In this document: positions 24,538 to 33,720 of the stretch, in pieces | Numbering within the stretch: the first letter of the stretch is position 1 | Layout: every line of letters begins with the position of its first letter | Assembly (NCBI GenBank): GCA_937974245.1 | Contig: CALJKV010000110.1 | Location: forward strand, 186,001 to 250,000 | From: an uncultured Chloroflexota bacterium | Lineage (GTDB): Bacteria > Chloroflexota > Anaerolineae > Aggregatilineales > Phototrophicaceae | Length of the DNA: 64,000 nt | Direction of reading: 5' to 3' | Notes under the pieces: generated by a model | Seen by the model: only the letters and a program-made list of their open reading frames with translations | Database searches by the model: none | Told to the model about the DNA's origin: nothing | Made by a program: the position numbers and the translations under genes

Positions 24538-26505
24538 TTATGGCACGTAGAACTGGTCGTTCATAGTGGCAATGCAGGCCGTATCCGGCGCGGAGTTGGG
24601 GTTACTATAGAAGGCGAGGCCGATAGATACCGGGCAACTTCCACCGTCTATTACACCATGCCCCACCAGCGGGAAGTGGTAGTTATAACTGTTACTCAGC
24701 GTCTCAGCGGCCAGGTCGCCCCACCAGGGCGGGGTCGCGGTATCATACTGGGCGGAAAGCACCAGCGTGGGGATGCTGCTTATCACCGGCTCATTCTCAA
24801 TTGAGTCAGCCTGACCCGCCGGCCACACAGCACATTGGTCAAACTCGTTCTGAGTCCCGGCCAGATTCACCTCGCGCAGCAGGTCGGGCATGTCCATCGC
24901 TTCGGCACGGGAAATCGCCTCGTCCGCCGTCATGAACGGCATTTCCTCGTTACACTGCACGCTCATATTCATACCTTCACTATCATCGTCAATATCCGGT
25001 GGTTCGCCCCCGGCAACCACACCGCCACCGCTGGCAAGCTGTATGAATCCCTGTGCCGCCATATCCGTTTCTTCTGCCGTAAGGTCAAAAAACCCGGTAA
25101 GGTAATCTGCGATACCGGCAGCGTCGTTCTGTGCCGCCATGTCCTGCACTTCTGCCAGTTCGTCTGCGGTCAGTTCTGCCGCCAGTTCCTGCGCCAGGCC
25201 AATGCTGCCTGTAGAACTATCTGCGTTGTCGCCAGCGCCATTTGTCGCCAGGTCCATGTAGGTATCATAATCGCCGGCAGCGAAGGCATCCAGCGAGGCC
25301 GGAATCGCGCTAACCAGCCCGGTTGATTTTAACTGCTCGACCAGCGTGCCGATCACGTCTTCCGGGTAGAGTTCGACTGTTTCGCCATCGGCGTTCGTCA
25401 CCTGGGGTGGCGCGTCGGCTATCGCATTCAACTGATCATAGAAACGTCCTTCCAGGTCAGGGAAGGCTGCCGCGCAGTCCGGTTGTGCGGCGCAATCTTC
25501 AAACATCATGGTGATGAGTTGGAAGGTGTCGGTAGTGACATTGTAGTTTGTATCAATATTCGGGGGGTACACACTATCCAGCACTACCGAACGGATACCC
25601 TCAGGATAATCGCGCATCACCGTGAGGGCTAACCGTGTGCCGTAGCTGATGCTGTACAGGTTGACCTCGCCGTAACCCAGTGCCAGGCGCAGCGCCTCGA
25701 CATCGGCGGCATTCTCACGGCTGTTATAGGCGGTCAGGTCAACACCTTCCGCTTGCAGCCGGTCTCGGCAGGCTTCCACCGCGTCCAGGGAGTCATCGGT
25801 GTCCATTTCCGGGCAATTGAGCGAGGGTTCGCTGAATCCAGTGCCGCGCTGCTCCAGTAAGACAATGTCGCGCTGGTCGCCATACGGTGAGTTGTACCAG
25901 CTGTCAATCCCCGCCAGGGCGCTGCCGCCTGGGCCGCCCTCCAGGTAAAATATTGGGTCGGGCAGTGGGGTGGCGCTGCGTGCGCCAATGATAGCGACGG
26001 CTAACTCAATGGTCGTCCCGGTATCCATTTGCCGGTTTTCGGGGACTGACAACGTACCGCAAGTGACATTCACCCCGGATGGTACCTCGAACGGACATGC
26101 CCCCTCAGAAAACTCACCGGCTTCGACAGCGTTCATCGCGCCCGCGCCTGTAGTGGTGGTCGTAGTGGACGCCGCACCCTCTCCCAGGACTCGTATTTCG
26201 CCGGAAGCCTCACTAAATGAGATCACATCCACATAAATAACGCCGTCTTCCTCAGCAACGAAATCCGCGAGGCTTTCTCCTTCGAACAGGGCGGCCTCGT
26301 CGGTATACACGTAGAAATAAACATTTTCACCATCGGTGACTAGCGCTTGAAGGGTATCGCCAGCGATCACCTCGACTTGAACTACTGCGTAGTAGTCGTC
26401 GTTGTCGGCATCGTACTCAAAACTCAGGGGATAGGTATTGCTTTGCGCTGCGACTTGAATGACGCCCGCAAGAATGACCGCTAGCAACAAGAACAATCGG
26501 CGCAT
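24538..26505 (-). CDS. secreted alpha/beta-hydrolase (TAP-like / tripeptidyl aminopeptidase family)
   Basis: 655 residues from ATG 26505 with AGGAG ~10 bases upstream. Signal peptide MRRLFLLLAVILAGVIQVAAQ. Residues ~25-115 form a beta-rich pre-domain ending in a Thr/Gly linker. The hydrolase follows: oxyanion region FYLEGGPGGSA, LLEQRGTGFSEPSL, nucleophile in LYSISYGTRLAL, Asp in LSAQYDTATPP and His in LVGHGVIDGG, with the C-terminal part typical of TAP-like proteins. Four or more Cys suggest disulfides (CPEMD, CRD, CAAQPDC). Related enzymes remove short peptides or proline from N-termini. Alone on its strand; the sulfatase-like gene lies upstream. Confidence 0.82.
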   Translation of the reverse strand: MRRLFLLLAVILAGVIQVAAQSNTYPLSFEYDADNDDYYAVVQVEVIAGDTLQALVTDGENVYFYVYTDEAALFEGESLADFVAEEDGVIYVDVISFSEASGEIRVLGEGAASTTTTTTGAGAMNAVEAGEFSEGACPFEVPSGVNVTCGTLSVPENRQMDTGTTIELAVAIIGARSATPLPDPIFYLEGGPGGSALAGIDSWYNSPYGDQRDIVLLEQRGTGFSEPSLNCPEMDTDDSLDAVEACRDRLQAEGVDLTAYNSRENAADVEALRLALGYGEVNLYSISYGTRLALTVMRDYPEGIRSVVLDSVYPPNIDTNYNVTTDTFQLITMMFEDCAAQPDCAAAFPDLEGRFYDQLNAIADAPPQVTNADGETVELYPEDVIGTLVEQLKSTGLVSAIPASLDAFAAGDYDTYMDLATNGAGDNADSSTGSIGLAQELAAELTADELAEVQDMAAQNDAAGIADYLTGFFDLTAEETDMAAQGFIQLASGGGVVAGGEPPDIDDDSEGMNMSVQCNEEMPFMTADEAISRAEAMDMPDLLREVNLAGTQNEFDQCAVWPAGQADSIENEPVISSIPTLVLSAQYDTATPPWWGDLAAETLSNSYNYHFPLVGHGVIDGGSCPVSIGLAFYSNPNSAPDTACIATMNDQFYVP

Positions 26506-26592
26506 AATGAGATTTCTCCTTTGGTGCAAGGTTAGGTAACCCCATTATGGCAGTGTTCCGCTGTAGAGCAACTACGGTCAAGAGTGGGCAGG

Positions 26593-28149
26593 CTACTCGA
26601 TATAACCCAGCGCCCGCAGGTGGTCAACCACGCCCGCATCAACTTCGGCAAATTCGGCAGCCTCGGCACGCTGGTTTTCGGCCTGCGCCACGAAAGTGTC
26701 GAGTTTGCGCCGCAGCATGGCAACCTCGGATGGATGGTTGGCGGCGATGTTTCGGACTTCTGCCGGGTCTTTTGATACGTTAAACAGTCCTTCAACCTGA
26801 TTACCAACCGTCACCAGCTTGTGTGCCCCGGCGTATACACTGCGCCGTGTCAGGTTGAGCCGCAGCCGTTCGATCAACGCCGGGTTCTGGTGCTGCACGA
26901 CGTTCAGGAAGGTCAGCGGCGGGAACGCTTCGGAATACGCTAGATCATCCTCTACGGGCTGGCTGTTTTGCGTGGCGGCCCGGAGCGAGAGGCCGGTTAC
27001 ATTCGCGTTCGGGTCGGCGGAATCCAGCGGTGGCTGTACCTCGGCAGCTTCCAGTACCGTGTGGAAAATGCGGCGCGTGGAGACGTTGGTCGGGACACGC
27101 ATCCCCGCCGGGAAACGCTCCTTATCGTAGATCACCAGCGGAACATGCACCAGCTCCTGATAGACGACGAAACTATGCCCGAAGAAATCATGATCGCCAT
27201 GCCCCTCGCCATGATCGGCGGCGATAATCACCATGGTATGATCGAGCGCCCCGGACTGTTTGAGCATCCGCAATAACCGTCCCAGGTGGTAATCCTGGTG
27301 CAGGATCTCAGCGTCATAAAAATCAACCAGGGCTTGTTGCTCCCAATCAGCCAGCGCCGGGTCGGGCGGGCTGGCCCAGCGGGCAGCGTCGCTGTTAAAT
27401 CGGCGCATAAAGGAATAGGCGTGTTTGTCGTGGCGTAGTCCCGGCGCGACTCCGTCTACATAGTCCTGAGGCGGTGTGTAGGGCAGGTGTGTTCCCATCA
27501 AATTCAGGAAGGCGAAAACCGGAGTATCCGCCGCTGCTGTCCTCTGCTTCTGCCAATACTCTATGAAGTCATCAATCGAATTGGCGGTGTGGCCCTTGTA
27601 GTTAATCAGCCGTGTCCAGAGTGGTACAAACACCGGGTTCAGCGACATGCGAAACAGAAAATCAGAATGGGCGAACTGATTACCGAGTGGGCGGGCGAAA
27701 TTGCGACGGAAGAATCGCAAGGCGGTGCGGTGGAGTTGGCTGCGTTGGGCTTCTTTGGGACGGAACGGCGCAGCGCTGGCGTAGTTATAGAAGTGCTCAA
27801 AGCCCCGCTGCAAGCCATTATTCAGGACGCCAACCAGTGGGTTATTACAGAATGCTACGGTGTGATACCCTTCTCCGCGCAGGATTTCTGCCAGTGCCGG
27901 GTAACTGCCGGAAAGACTGCTGCTGCTCTGTGTAACCTGGTGGGTGCTGGGATACAGGCCGGTGAACATCGAGCTGTGGGAAGGAATCGTCCACTGAGCG
28001 GGGGCGACGGCGCGTTCAAACAGTGTGGCTTGTCCGGCGAAGGCGTCCAACTCCGGTGATGTCTCGCGGTTATGGCCGTAGGCTGAAAGCCGGTCACGGC
28101 GTAGTGTATCCAGGATGATGAGTAAAATGTGCGGGCGGGAGGGGGACAT
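26593..28149 (-). CDS. sulfatase-fold hydrolase with Thr at the catalytic position
   Basis: 518 residues, alkaline-phosphatase superfamily. Metal-binding opening ILLIILDTLRRDRLSAYGH (Asp14), then PAQWTIPSHSSMFTGLYPSTH, where Thr54 occupies the place of the Cys/Ser that becomes formylglycine in true sulfatases. Later metal ligands lie in MVIIAADHGEGHGDHDFFGH. No signal peptide or membrane helix is visible, so a cytoplasmic location is likely. Related W-T-x-P-S-H proteins are annotated as sulfatases, but Thr suggests phosphatase or phosphotransferase-type chemistry. The C-terminus (NVSKDPAEVRNIA) is typical of the sulfatase fold. Substrate unknown. Confidence 0.8.
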   Translation of the reverse strand: MSPSRPHILLIILDTLRRDRLSAYGHNRETSPELDAFAGQATLFERAVAPAQWTIPSHSSMFTGLYPSTHQVTQSSSSLSGSYPALAEILRGEGYHTVAFCNNPLVGVLNNGLQRGFEHFYNYASAAPFRPKEAQRSQLHRTALRFFRRNFARPLGNQFAHSDFLFRMSLNPVFVPLWTRLINYKGHTANSIDDFIEYWQKQRTAAADTPVFAFLNLMGTHLPYTPPQDYVDGVAPGLRHDKHAYSFMRRFNSDAARWASPPDPALADWEQQALVDFYDAEILHQDYHLGRLLRMLKQSGALDHTMVIIAADHGEGHGDHDFFGHSFVVYQELVHVPLVIYDKERFPAGMRVPTNVSTRRIFHTVLEAAEVQPPLDSADPNANVTGLSLRAATQNSQPVEDDLAYSEAFPPLTFLNVVQHQNPALIERLRLNLTRRSVYAGAHKLVTVGNQVEGLFNVSKDPAEVRNIAANHPSEVAMLRRKLDTFVAQAENQRAEAAEFAEVDAGVVDHLRALGYIE

Positions 28150-28260
28150 TTAGATGTGACCTTCTTCTAACTGAAAAAGTGTTAAAAGGTGGTCAAGAAG
28201 AATAACACCGCCGCCATCCGGGTTCAATAGCCAACGTCGTTTCCCTGCCCAGGAGGACGA

Positions 28261-28284
28261 AACAAGGGGCATAAGCCCCCTGTT
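28261..28284 (-). terminator. candidate terminator of the two-module secreted protein gene
   Basis: On the minus strand AACAGGGGGC pairs with GCCCCTTGTT (one G-T pair) around a 4-base loop. The T-tract is weak (TTGTTTCG), so efficiency is uncertain. Lies between the gene ending at 28307 and the sulfatase-like gene. Confidence 0.45.
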
Positions 28285-28306
28285 CGTATCACCTGAATTC
28301 AATGGG

Positions 28307-30055
28307 TTAGTTGCCGCCTGGCCCGCCAATGCCGATATGGAACACGACCAGGTAATCACCTGTCGTGCGGCGTTCACTGCTCATCAAAAAGTCGAGCAGG
28401 TACTCCTCGGCTGGATCAACTGTGGCGTAGAGGGCCAGCGGTATGGAGAGCAGCGCGTCGGTGGAATGCCCGTTCAGCAAGCGATCACGGGTACGCGAAA
28501 TATAGTAGCCACTCAGGTCGTCGGACTCGCCCCAGCAGGTATCGGTACCGGCATCATCACACATGATGGTGTCTCCATCCGGGTTAAGCGTGACATCCAG
28601 GTTTGGATCGGCCAGGTTTATCAACGAGTCCAGTGCCCCGGTGACGGCGACCATATAGGCCGTCACCGGCACACCGGATGCAACCAGGTTGGGTGTGACG
28701 TTCATAGTGAACGGATCACCGTCACCATCTTCCGGCGTTATTGCCATACCTTCCAGCACCAGGATGAATTCCCCCGGTGCTCCCCGGAAACCACTGACAA
28801 TGATTGAGACATCTCCGATCTCGTCCGGCAGTGGATCAAGGGAGAACACGGCCTGGGAATTGACGTTCGAGTTCCCGACCGGCCCGCTAGTCGGCAGGTC
28901 AGCGGTGTAGGTGCTGGCCTCCTGTGAGTCATCCACACAGAGTTGGACTCCTGCCGCATTTTCTATCGCCATGATCGGGTCGAAGCCGTCAATCCCAATA
29001 GCGGTGGCGGTATACCTGAAGCCAGCACGCATGTTGACCAGCAGTTCAACCCCATTGGTAATCGCGGTACCATCCGGGCAGGTTACATTGACGCCCTGTT
29101 CGGTGGCGACAAAGGTGGGTGGCGGGGGCTGTGTGGACGACGGTGCTGTGGTTGCACCGCTGACTGTTCCCGCTCCAATGTGGAAGACAGCCACATAATC
29201 CCCAAGCGTCACCTGACGAAAACTCGTCATCAGGAAATTGGCACGGAGTGCGTCCGGAGTTTCAGATGGTGGCGCGAATTCACGCACAGTCTGCGCCAGG
29301 ATGCTGATGGAAGCGTCCTTCGGCCCGCCAAACAGGTTGCGCCCAAGAGTACGAGAGACTTGCGCGTTTTCCAGGCTGGCGCCAACATCCCAACAGGCGG
29401 TGGCATCCCCGGCATCATCACATTCTACCGGCAGGTTCTTGCCTGTCCGGTTATCCACCAGGGGAATACGGTCATCACCAACAAGCTGTACCAGTGAATC
29501 TACCGTGCCGGTGACAGAGATCATATAAGCGGTGATTGGTACGCTGGATTCCAGCAGGTCAGGGGTAAGCCGTACCGAGAAGAAATCCCCAGAACCCGGC
29601 CCGCTGCCATCATCAGGTGTTACTGCCAACCCCTCAAGAATCAGGACAAACTGGCCGCCACTTTCATTGAGATCCCCAATCACCAGCGAAATATCCGCCG
29701 GGCCACCGAAGTTGTGAGAGAGTGTTGTCTGGGCGTTGGTGACGGCGGCGGGTATGACCCCGGTGGTGGGGAGGTCAGCCGTGAAGGTTTCCGATTCCGG
29801 TGAATCATCCGCACACCGTTGCACGCCATTTTGATCCTGCACTGCGACGATGGGGTTAAAACCATCAATACCCAGGACAGTAGCAGTATAGGTGAAGCCG
29901 GGGCGCATGTTGACCGTGACTTCGACGCCATCGGTAATCGAGAAACCGCCCGGGCAGGTGACAGTCACGCCGCTGGTATCCTGCGCCTGGATCGGCAGCG
30001 CCAATAATAACGACAGAATAATGAATATCCATTTTAACCGGGAAAACGCACGCAT
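28307..30055 (-). CDS. secreted protein of two homologous modules, unknown function
   Basis: 582 residues from ATG 30055 with AAGGGAG upstream. Signal peptide MRAFSRLKWIFIILSLLLALPIQAQ. Two tandem copies of a ~270-residue module follow, separated by a Pro/Thr linker (SSTQPPPPTFVATEQG). Each copy opens with GVxVTCPxGxxITxGVEv and NMRxGFxYTATxxGIDGFxPI, continues with the Ca-site-like CADDSPES/CVDDSQEA and SVPITAYMISVTGTVDSLVQL/GVPVTAYMVAVTGALDSLINL, then a Cys pair (CDDAGDATACW, CDDAGTDTCW), and ends with GDYxxVFHIG. The pattern resembles bacterial pre-peptidase C-terminal (PPC) beta-sandwiches. No enzyme motif. Confidence 0.75.
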   Translation of the reverse strand: MRAFSRLKWIFIILSLLLALPIQAQDTSGVTVTCPGGFSITDGVEVTVNMRPGFTYTATVLGIDGFNPIVAVQDQNGVQRCADDSPESETFTADLPTTGVIPAAVTNAQTTLSHNFGGPADISLVIGDLNESGGQFVLILEGLAVTPDDGSGPGSGDFFSVRLTPDLLESSVPITAYMISVTGTVDSLVQLVGDDRIPLVDNRTGKNLPVECDDAGDATACWDVGASLENAQVSRTLGRNLFGGPKDASISILAQTVREFAPPSETPDALRANFLMTSFRQVTLGDYVAVFHIGAGTVSGATTAPSSTQPPPPTFVATEQGVNVTCPDGTAITNGVELLVNMRAGFRYTATAIGIDGFDPIMAIENAAGVQLCVDDSQEASTYTADLPTSGPVGNSNVNSQAVFSLDPLPDEIGDVSIIVSGFRGAPGEFILVLEGMAITPEDGDGDPFTMNVTPNLVASGVPVTAYMVAVTGALDSLINLADPNLDVTLNPDGDTIMCDDAGTDTCWGESDDLSGYYISRTRDRLLNGHSTDALLSIPLALYATVDPAEEYLLDFLMSSERRTTGDYLVVFHIGIGGPGGN

Positions 30056-30626
30056 AAACCAGACTCCCTTTACCCATAGCTGCACAGTGTATTCTGGTGA
30101 AGCACCTTCTGTCTAATAATAAGGAATTCGGGATAATATTGCCAATCTATCAGGCTGAGAGTCCTTGATACACCATAATATTGAACCCCCAAAACGTTTC
30201 GGTATTTTGCCTGAAATTTTTCGGAGATATTTACAGAATTTCACCCTCTCAGGCTAGAGGGTCATTTTGATTTGTCTTGACGTTGCGTAATTTATGGGCG
30301 TATACTTATCCACATTTCTGAGACTCTGTGCCTAACCATGTTCATTTGTCAGTACAATTGCAGCCGTTTACGCCGATTGCCAGCTCGCTGTCTGGTGGCT
30401 GGTTGGTGTTTCTGGTTACAGACCACTGCCCCTATTGCACTCCACAACAGTCATTCACCTCCTGTTTGGGCTGCTTAATTTGCGCTACCTGTGCTGAACC
30501 CCTGTTGGCGTTCAAATCCAGACGACGTAGTGTATATCAAGGACAGGTGCTTGTGATAAGCACGCTGTTTGATTGTGCTTGACGGAACAGCCATCATCAA
30601 TCAGTTACTATGTGAGGGAAAGTAAT
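30056..30626. other. long intergenic region upstream of the KimA-like gene
   Basis: 571 bases. The left 220 bases separate divergent transcripts and contain a small dyad (CCCTCTCAGGCTAGAGGG, 30244-30261). A good promoter lies at 30277-30306, leaving a ~315-base leader before the transporter start at 30627. I found no convincing gene in the leader; an 84-codon GTG frame at 30328 is unlike any family except for an isolated PNHVHL motif. No c-di-AMP (ydaO) riboswitch consensus was recognised. Confidence 0.55.
30277..30306 (+). promoter_or_regulatory. promoter for the KimA-like transporter gene
   Basis: TTGACG (30277-30282) and TATACT (30301-30306) with an 18-base spacer, about 320 bases before the start codon at 30627. 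Confidence 0.65.
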
Positions 30627-32612
30627 ATGCAAGGAATTAACGTTCGCCGCCTGTTGATTGGTGCGCCGCTGGCAACCCACCAGGCTGCTCACCAACGCCT
30701 GAGCAAGCCGAAAGCATTGGCCGTCTTTTCGTCCGATGCCCTGTCATCCAGCGCCTACGCAACTGAGGCGATTCTGCTAATTCTCATCGCTGCCGGAACC
30801 GGTGCATTAGGTGTATCGTGGTGGATCGCGCTGGGCATCGCTGCCCTGATGATTACCGTCGCGTTTTCGTATTTTCAGACGATCCATGCCTATCCGAACG
30901 GTGGCGGCGCGTACATCGTCGCCAAAGAGAATCTGGGGACAATCCCCGGACTCACGGCGGCGGCCTCGCTGCTGATTGACTATATTCTCACGGTTGCAGT
31001 GAGCGTTTCTGCCGGTGTGTCGGCTATTGCGTCGGCTTTCCCGGCGTTAAATCCCTGGCGGATTCACATCGCGCTGGCGATTGTCCTGTTTATCACCATC
31101 ATGAATCTGCGCGGCGTAAAGGAGAGCGGCACCGTCTTCTCGATTCCGACCTATATGTTTGTGGTCGGAATGCTGCTTATGATCGGTGTTGGCTTCATCA
31201 ATGTTGTGACCGGCAACGCGGCTGCTATCGCGCCTCCCAGTGAAGCAGTCATCGCGGAACAAGTCACTGTCACCGGCGGGCTGAGTCTCTTCCTGCTTTT
31301 GCGGGCTTTTGCGGCGGGGTGTACCGCGCTCACCGGCATTGAGGCCATTTCCAATGGTATCCCGGCTTTCAAAGTGCCGGAAAGCAAGAACGCCGGGCAG
31401 ACGCTCATCATTATGGTTGCCTTGCTGTGTACGATGTTTATCGGCATCACCTTCCTGGCGAATAACTACCATGTGATTGCAGTTCATGGCTCAGAGACGA
31501 CTGTGCTTTCCGAAGTTGCCGGGGCGGTATTTGGAGAAGGCAGTATTCTGTTTTACTACCTTCAGTTTTCGACCCTGTTCATTCTGTCACTGGCGGCCAA
31601 CACAGCCTATGCCGACTTTCCCCGCCTGGCGTCGCTCATTGCCCGTGACCGCTTTCTGCCGCGCCAGTTGACCAACCTGGGAGATCGGCTGGTTTTCAGC
31701 AACGGTATCCTGTTACTGGCCGGCGCAGCCAGCGTGCTGATTGTCGTGTTTGATGCGCGTGAGCACAACCTGCTGCCCCTGTACGCAGTGGGAGTATTCG
31801 TGAGCTTTACGCTCTCGCAAAGTGGCATGGTTCGGCATTGGTTGAAGGAGAAGTATAAAGAAGGCTTCAAGCCCTCGCTCAACTGGCGCTTCAAAATGTT
31901 CATGAACGGGTTCGGCGCAACCAGTACCTTTATCGTACTAATCGTTCTGATTGTGACGAAATTCGCCGAAGGTGCATGGTTAATCGCTGTCGCTATCCCG
32001 CTCGTTATGATGATGTTCCGCCAGATTAACCTACACTATGAAAGTGTCGCATCCTCTTTAACACTGGACGGCATCAAGCCCGGCCCGGTTTACGATATCA
32101 CCCACGACCACACCGACATGCCGGTAGTCGTGCTGATGAACAGCCTCAACCGCTGCTCGCTCCAGGCTTTAGAGTGTGCGCTGCGGTTGTCGAGCAACGT
32201 ACGGATCTGCGCGATTGAGGTCGAACCAACGGCCATTGACCGGCTGCTGGAACGCTGGGAACAATGGCAGCTCCAGCACATTCCGCTGGACATCATCGAA
32301 TCGCCTTACCGGGAGATCGGTCATCCGTTAATCGAATATCTGCACCAGGTTGATGTGGAACACCCGAATGATATTCCGACAGTGGTCGTGATCCCTGAGT
32401 TCGTTGTTTCCCGCTGGTGGGAAAAACTGATGCATAACCAGACGACAGTCGCCATTCGGGCTGCCTTGTATAATGACCAGATCGCGCAGGGGCGAGGTCG
32501 CTCCGTGATTAACGTGCCATACCGGATTGGCGATGAGCTGTACGAGCCGCTGCTGGTGCAGACCGAGCCACAGCCGATTGAAGCCGCCAATGGCGTAGTG
32601 GACAAAGCGTGA
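30627..32612 (+). CDS. KimA-like APC-superfamily potassium transporter
   Basis: 661 residues from ATG 30627 with GAGGGAA upstream. About twelve membrane helices occupy residues ~40-490, followed by a ~170-residue cytoplasmic USP-like domain. Signature segments: RLSKPKALAVFSSDALSSSAYATEAIL, FQTIHAYPNGGGAYIVAKENLG and IDYILTVAVSVSAGVSAI match the KimA (formerly YdaO) proton-coupled high-affinity K+ symporter group more closely than amino-acid permeases, in my reading. The C-terminal domain (MPVVVLMNSLNRCSLQALECAL, VVVIPEFVVSRWWEKLMHNQT) is where c-di-AMP binds in Bacillus KimA. Has its own promoter and a long leader. Confidence 0.8.
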   Translation: MQGINVRRLLIGAPLATHQAAHQRLSKPKALAVFSSDALSSSAYATEAILLILIAAGTGALGVSWWIALGIAALMITVAFSYFQTIHAYPNGGGAYIVAKENLGTIPGLTAAASLLIDYILTVAVSVSAGVSAIASAFPALNPWRIHIALAIVLFITIMNLRGVKESGTVFSIPTYMFVVGMLLMIGVGFINVVTGNAAAIAPPSEAVIAEQVTVTGGLSLFLLLRAFAAGCTALTGIEAISNGIPAFKVPESKNAGQTLIIMVALLCTMFIGITFLANNYHVIAVHGSETTVLSEVAGAVFGEGSILFYYLQFSTLFILSLAANTAYADFPRLASLIARDRFLPRQLTNLGDRLVFSNGILLLAGAASVLIVVFDAREHNLLPLYAVGVFVSFTLSQSGMVRHWLKEKYKEGFKPSLNWRFKMFMNGFGATSTFIVLIVLIVTKFAEGAWLIAVAIPLVMMMFRQINLHYESVASSLTLDGIKPGPVYDITHDHTDMPVVVLMNSLNRCSLQALECALRLSSNVRICAIEVEPTAIDRLLERWEQWQLQHIPLDIIESPYREIGHPLIEYLHQVDVEHPNDIPTVVVIPEFVVSRWWEKLMHNQTTVAIRAALYNDQIAQGRGRSVINVPYRIGDELYEPLLVQTEPQPIEAANGVVDKA

Positions 32613-32766
32613 ACCTCCGGGGCTCAATCGTGAGTCCCGACATGCACTACTCTCTTCAGGCAGTGAGCCGCAAGCTCGCTGCCTGCTGTTTTAGACGGAA
32701 CTTGTCACGAACCGCGCCGCGCCCTATAATCGGCGCAGCATGTACTGTACCCAATGAGATGCCATC

Positions 32767-33708
32767 GTGATGACTACCTTCCAACCGCAGCATACCGGCC
32801 TGTACTTTGGCGCAGAGCATATTCAACAAGCCCGCCGCCGGAAAGAACGTCCTCCGGTTAAAGAGGCCTGGGCGCTTGTTGACAGCTTGTCGCCGCAAGA
32901 CGTTTTCTCCGGGCTGATCCTGAACGGCTTGCGCTATCGTTTTACTGGTGATCTGAATGCTGGGCACGTTGCTGCCACCGGATTGCAGGAGCGGGATTGG
33001 CCGCCAGATGGAACTAAGCAGGCCGCCAGTTGGGACGACCTGGTGGCGACTGTGATACTGACGCATGCCTTCGAGATGGTACGCGACCACCCCGCCTTTA
33101 ACGACATGACCCGCCATGACTGGCTGGCACGGTTGGCCGAGGTGGTGGCGGCTTGGAATGAGAACGCCCTGGAAGGCGCGGACTATGTCGAAAGGCTGTG
33201 GCTGGGACTGCTCAACACGGTAGCGGGGGTCGTTCTTGAAGATGAAGCCGCTTTTCAACGCGGTGTGGAGACCTACCGGCGTGCAGTGCGCGAGGACATC
33301 ACCCCGGATGGGTATATCACGCAGGCGGTGCAGGGTGGTGGCGATACGGCCTTCTTGCGGCAGCTTTTGGCGGTTAAGGCGTTAGTTCTGATGGCTGAAG
33401 TGGGGACACTGGCCGGTGTGGACTTGTGGCAATACACGGTACGCGGGGTTTCGGTGACGACTGCCGCCGTCTACCTGAATTATTACTACTACTTCCCGGA
33501 TAAATGGCGTTGGGATGCCGGTAAAGCGCCGGATGTCGCCAGTTTATTGCGCCAGCATGGGGGCTACCTGGAAATCCTTAACAGCCGGATACACCCTAAA
33601 GATATTGAGACGATACTCTACGACCTGCGCCCATTGTTTGATGTGAGTGGCGGCGGGCTGACAACGCTCACCCATAGCGCAGTCCAGCGGCGCGGTTGGT
33701 TCGGCTAG
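32767..33708 (+). CDS. alginate-lyase-like alpha/alpha-toroid protein
   Basis: 313 residues, start MMTTFQPQHTGLYFGAEHIQQ (two adjacent possible ATGs). Helical repeats resemble the alginate lyase/heparinase N-domain toroid: GLILNGLRYRFTGDLNAGH, WDDLVATVILTHAFEMVRDHPAF, YVERLWLGLLNTVAGVVLEDEA, FQRGVETYRRAVREDITPDGYI, FLRQLLAVKALVLMAEVGTLAGVDLW. True family members are exported and cleave uronate polymers; here no signal peptide is seen and the usual catalytic Asn-His-x-x-x-W region is not obvious. It may be a divergent or cytoplasmic relative. Convergent with the FHA gene, 12 bases apart. Confidence 0.5.
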   Translation: MMTTFQPQHTGLYFGAEHIQQARRRKERPPVKEAWALVDSLSPQDVFSGLILNGLRYRFTGDLNAGHVAATGLQERDWPPDGTKQAASWDDLVATVILTHAFEMVRDHPAFNDMTRHDWLARLAEVVAAWNENALEGADYVERLWLGLLNTVAGVVLEDEAAFQRGVETYRRAVREDITPDGYITQAVQGGGDTAFLRQLLAVKALVLMAEVGTLAGVDLWQYTVRGVSVTTAAVYLNYYYYFPDKWRWDAGKAPDVASLLRQHGGYLEILNSRIHPKDIETILYDLRPLFDVSGGGLTTLTHSAVQRRGWFG

Positions 33709-33720
33709 TATCCCGGTCTC

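Noticed and set aside
28150..28377. 75-codon minus-strand frame between the sulfatase and the two-module protein
   Set aside because: It overlaps the 3' end of the real gene and a terminator hairpin, with no ribosome site and no recognisable fold.
30328..30582. Frame opening with PNHVHL, as in REP-associated/IS200 transposases
   Set aside because: Only six residues match, an in-frame stop lies just upstream, and the rest has no transposase features.
30301..30626. c-di-AMP (ydaO) riboswitch
   Set aside because: Considered because of the KimA-like gene, but the conserved core of that riboswitch is not visible.
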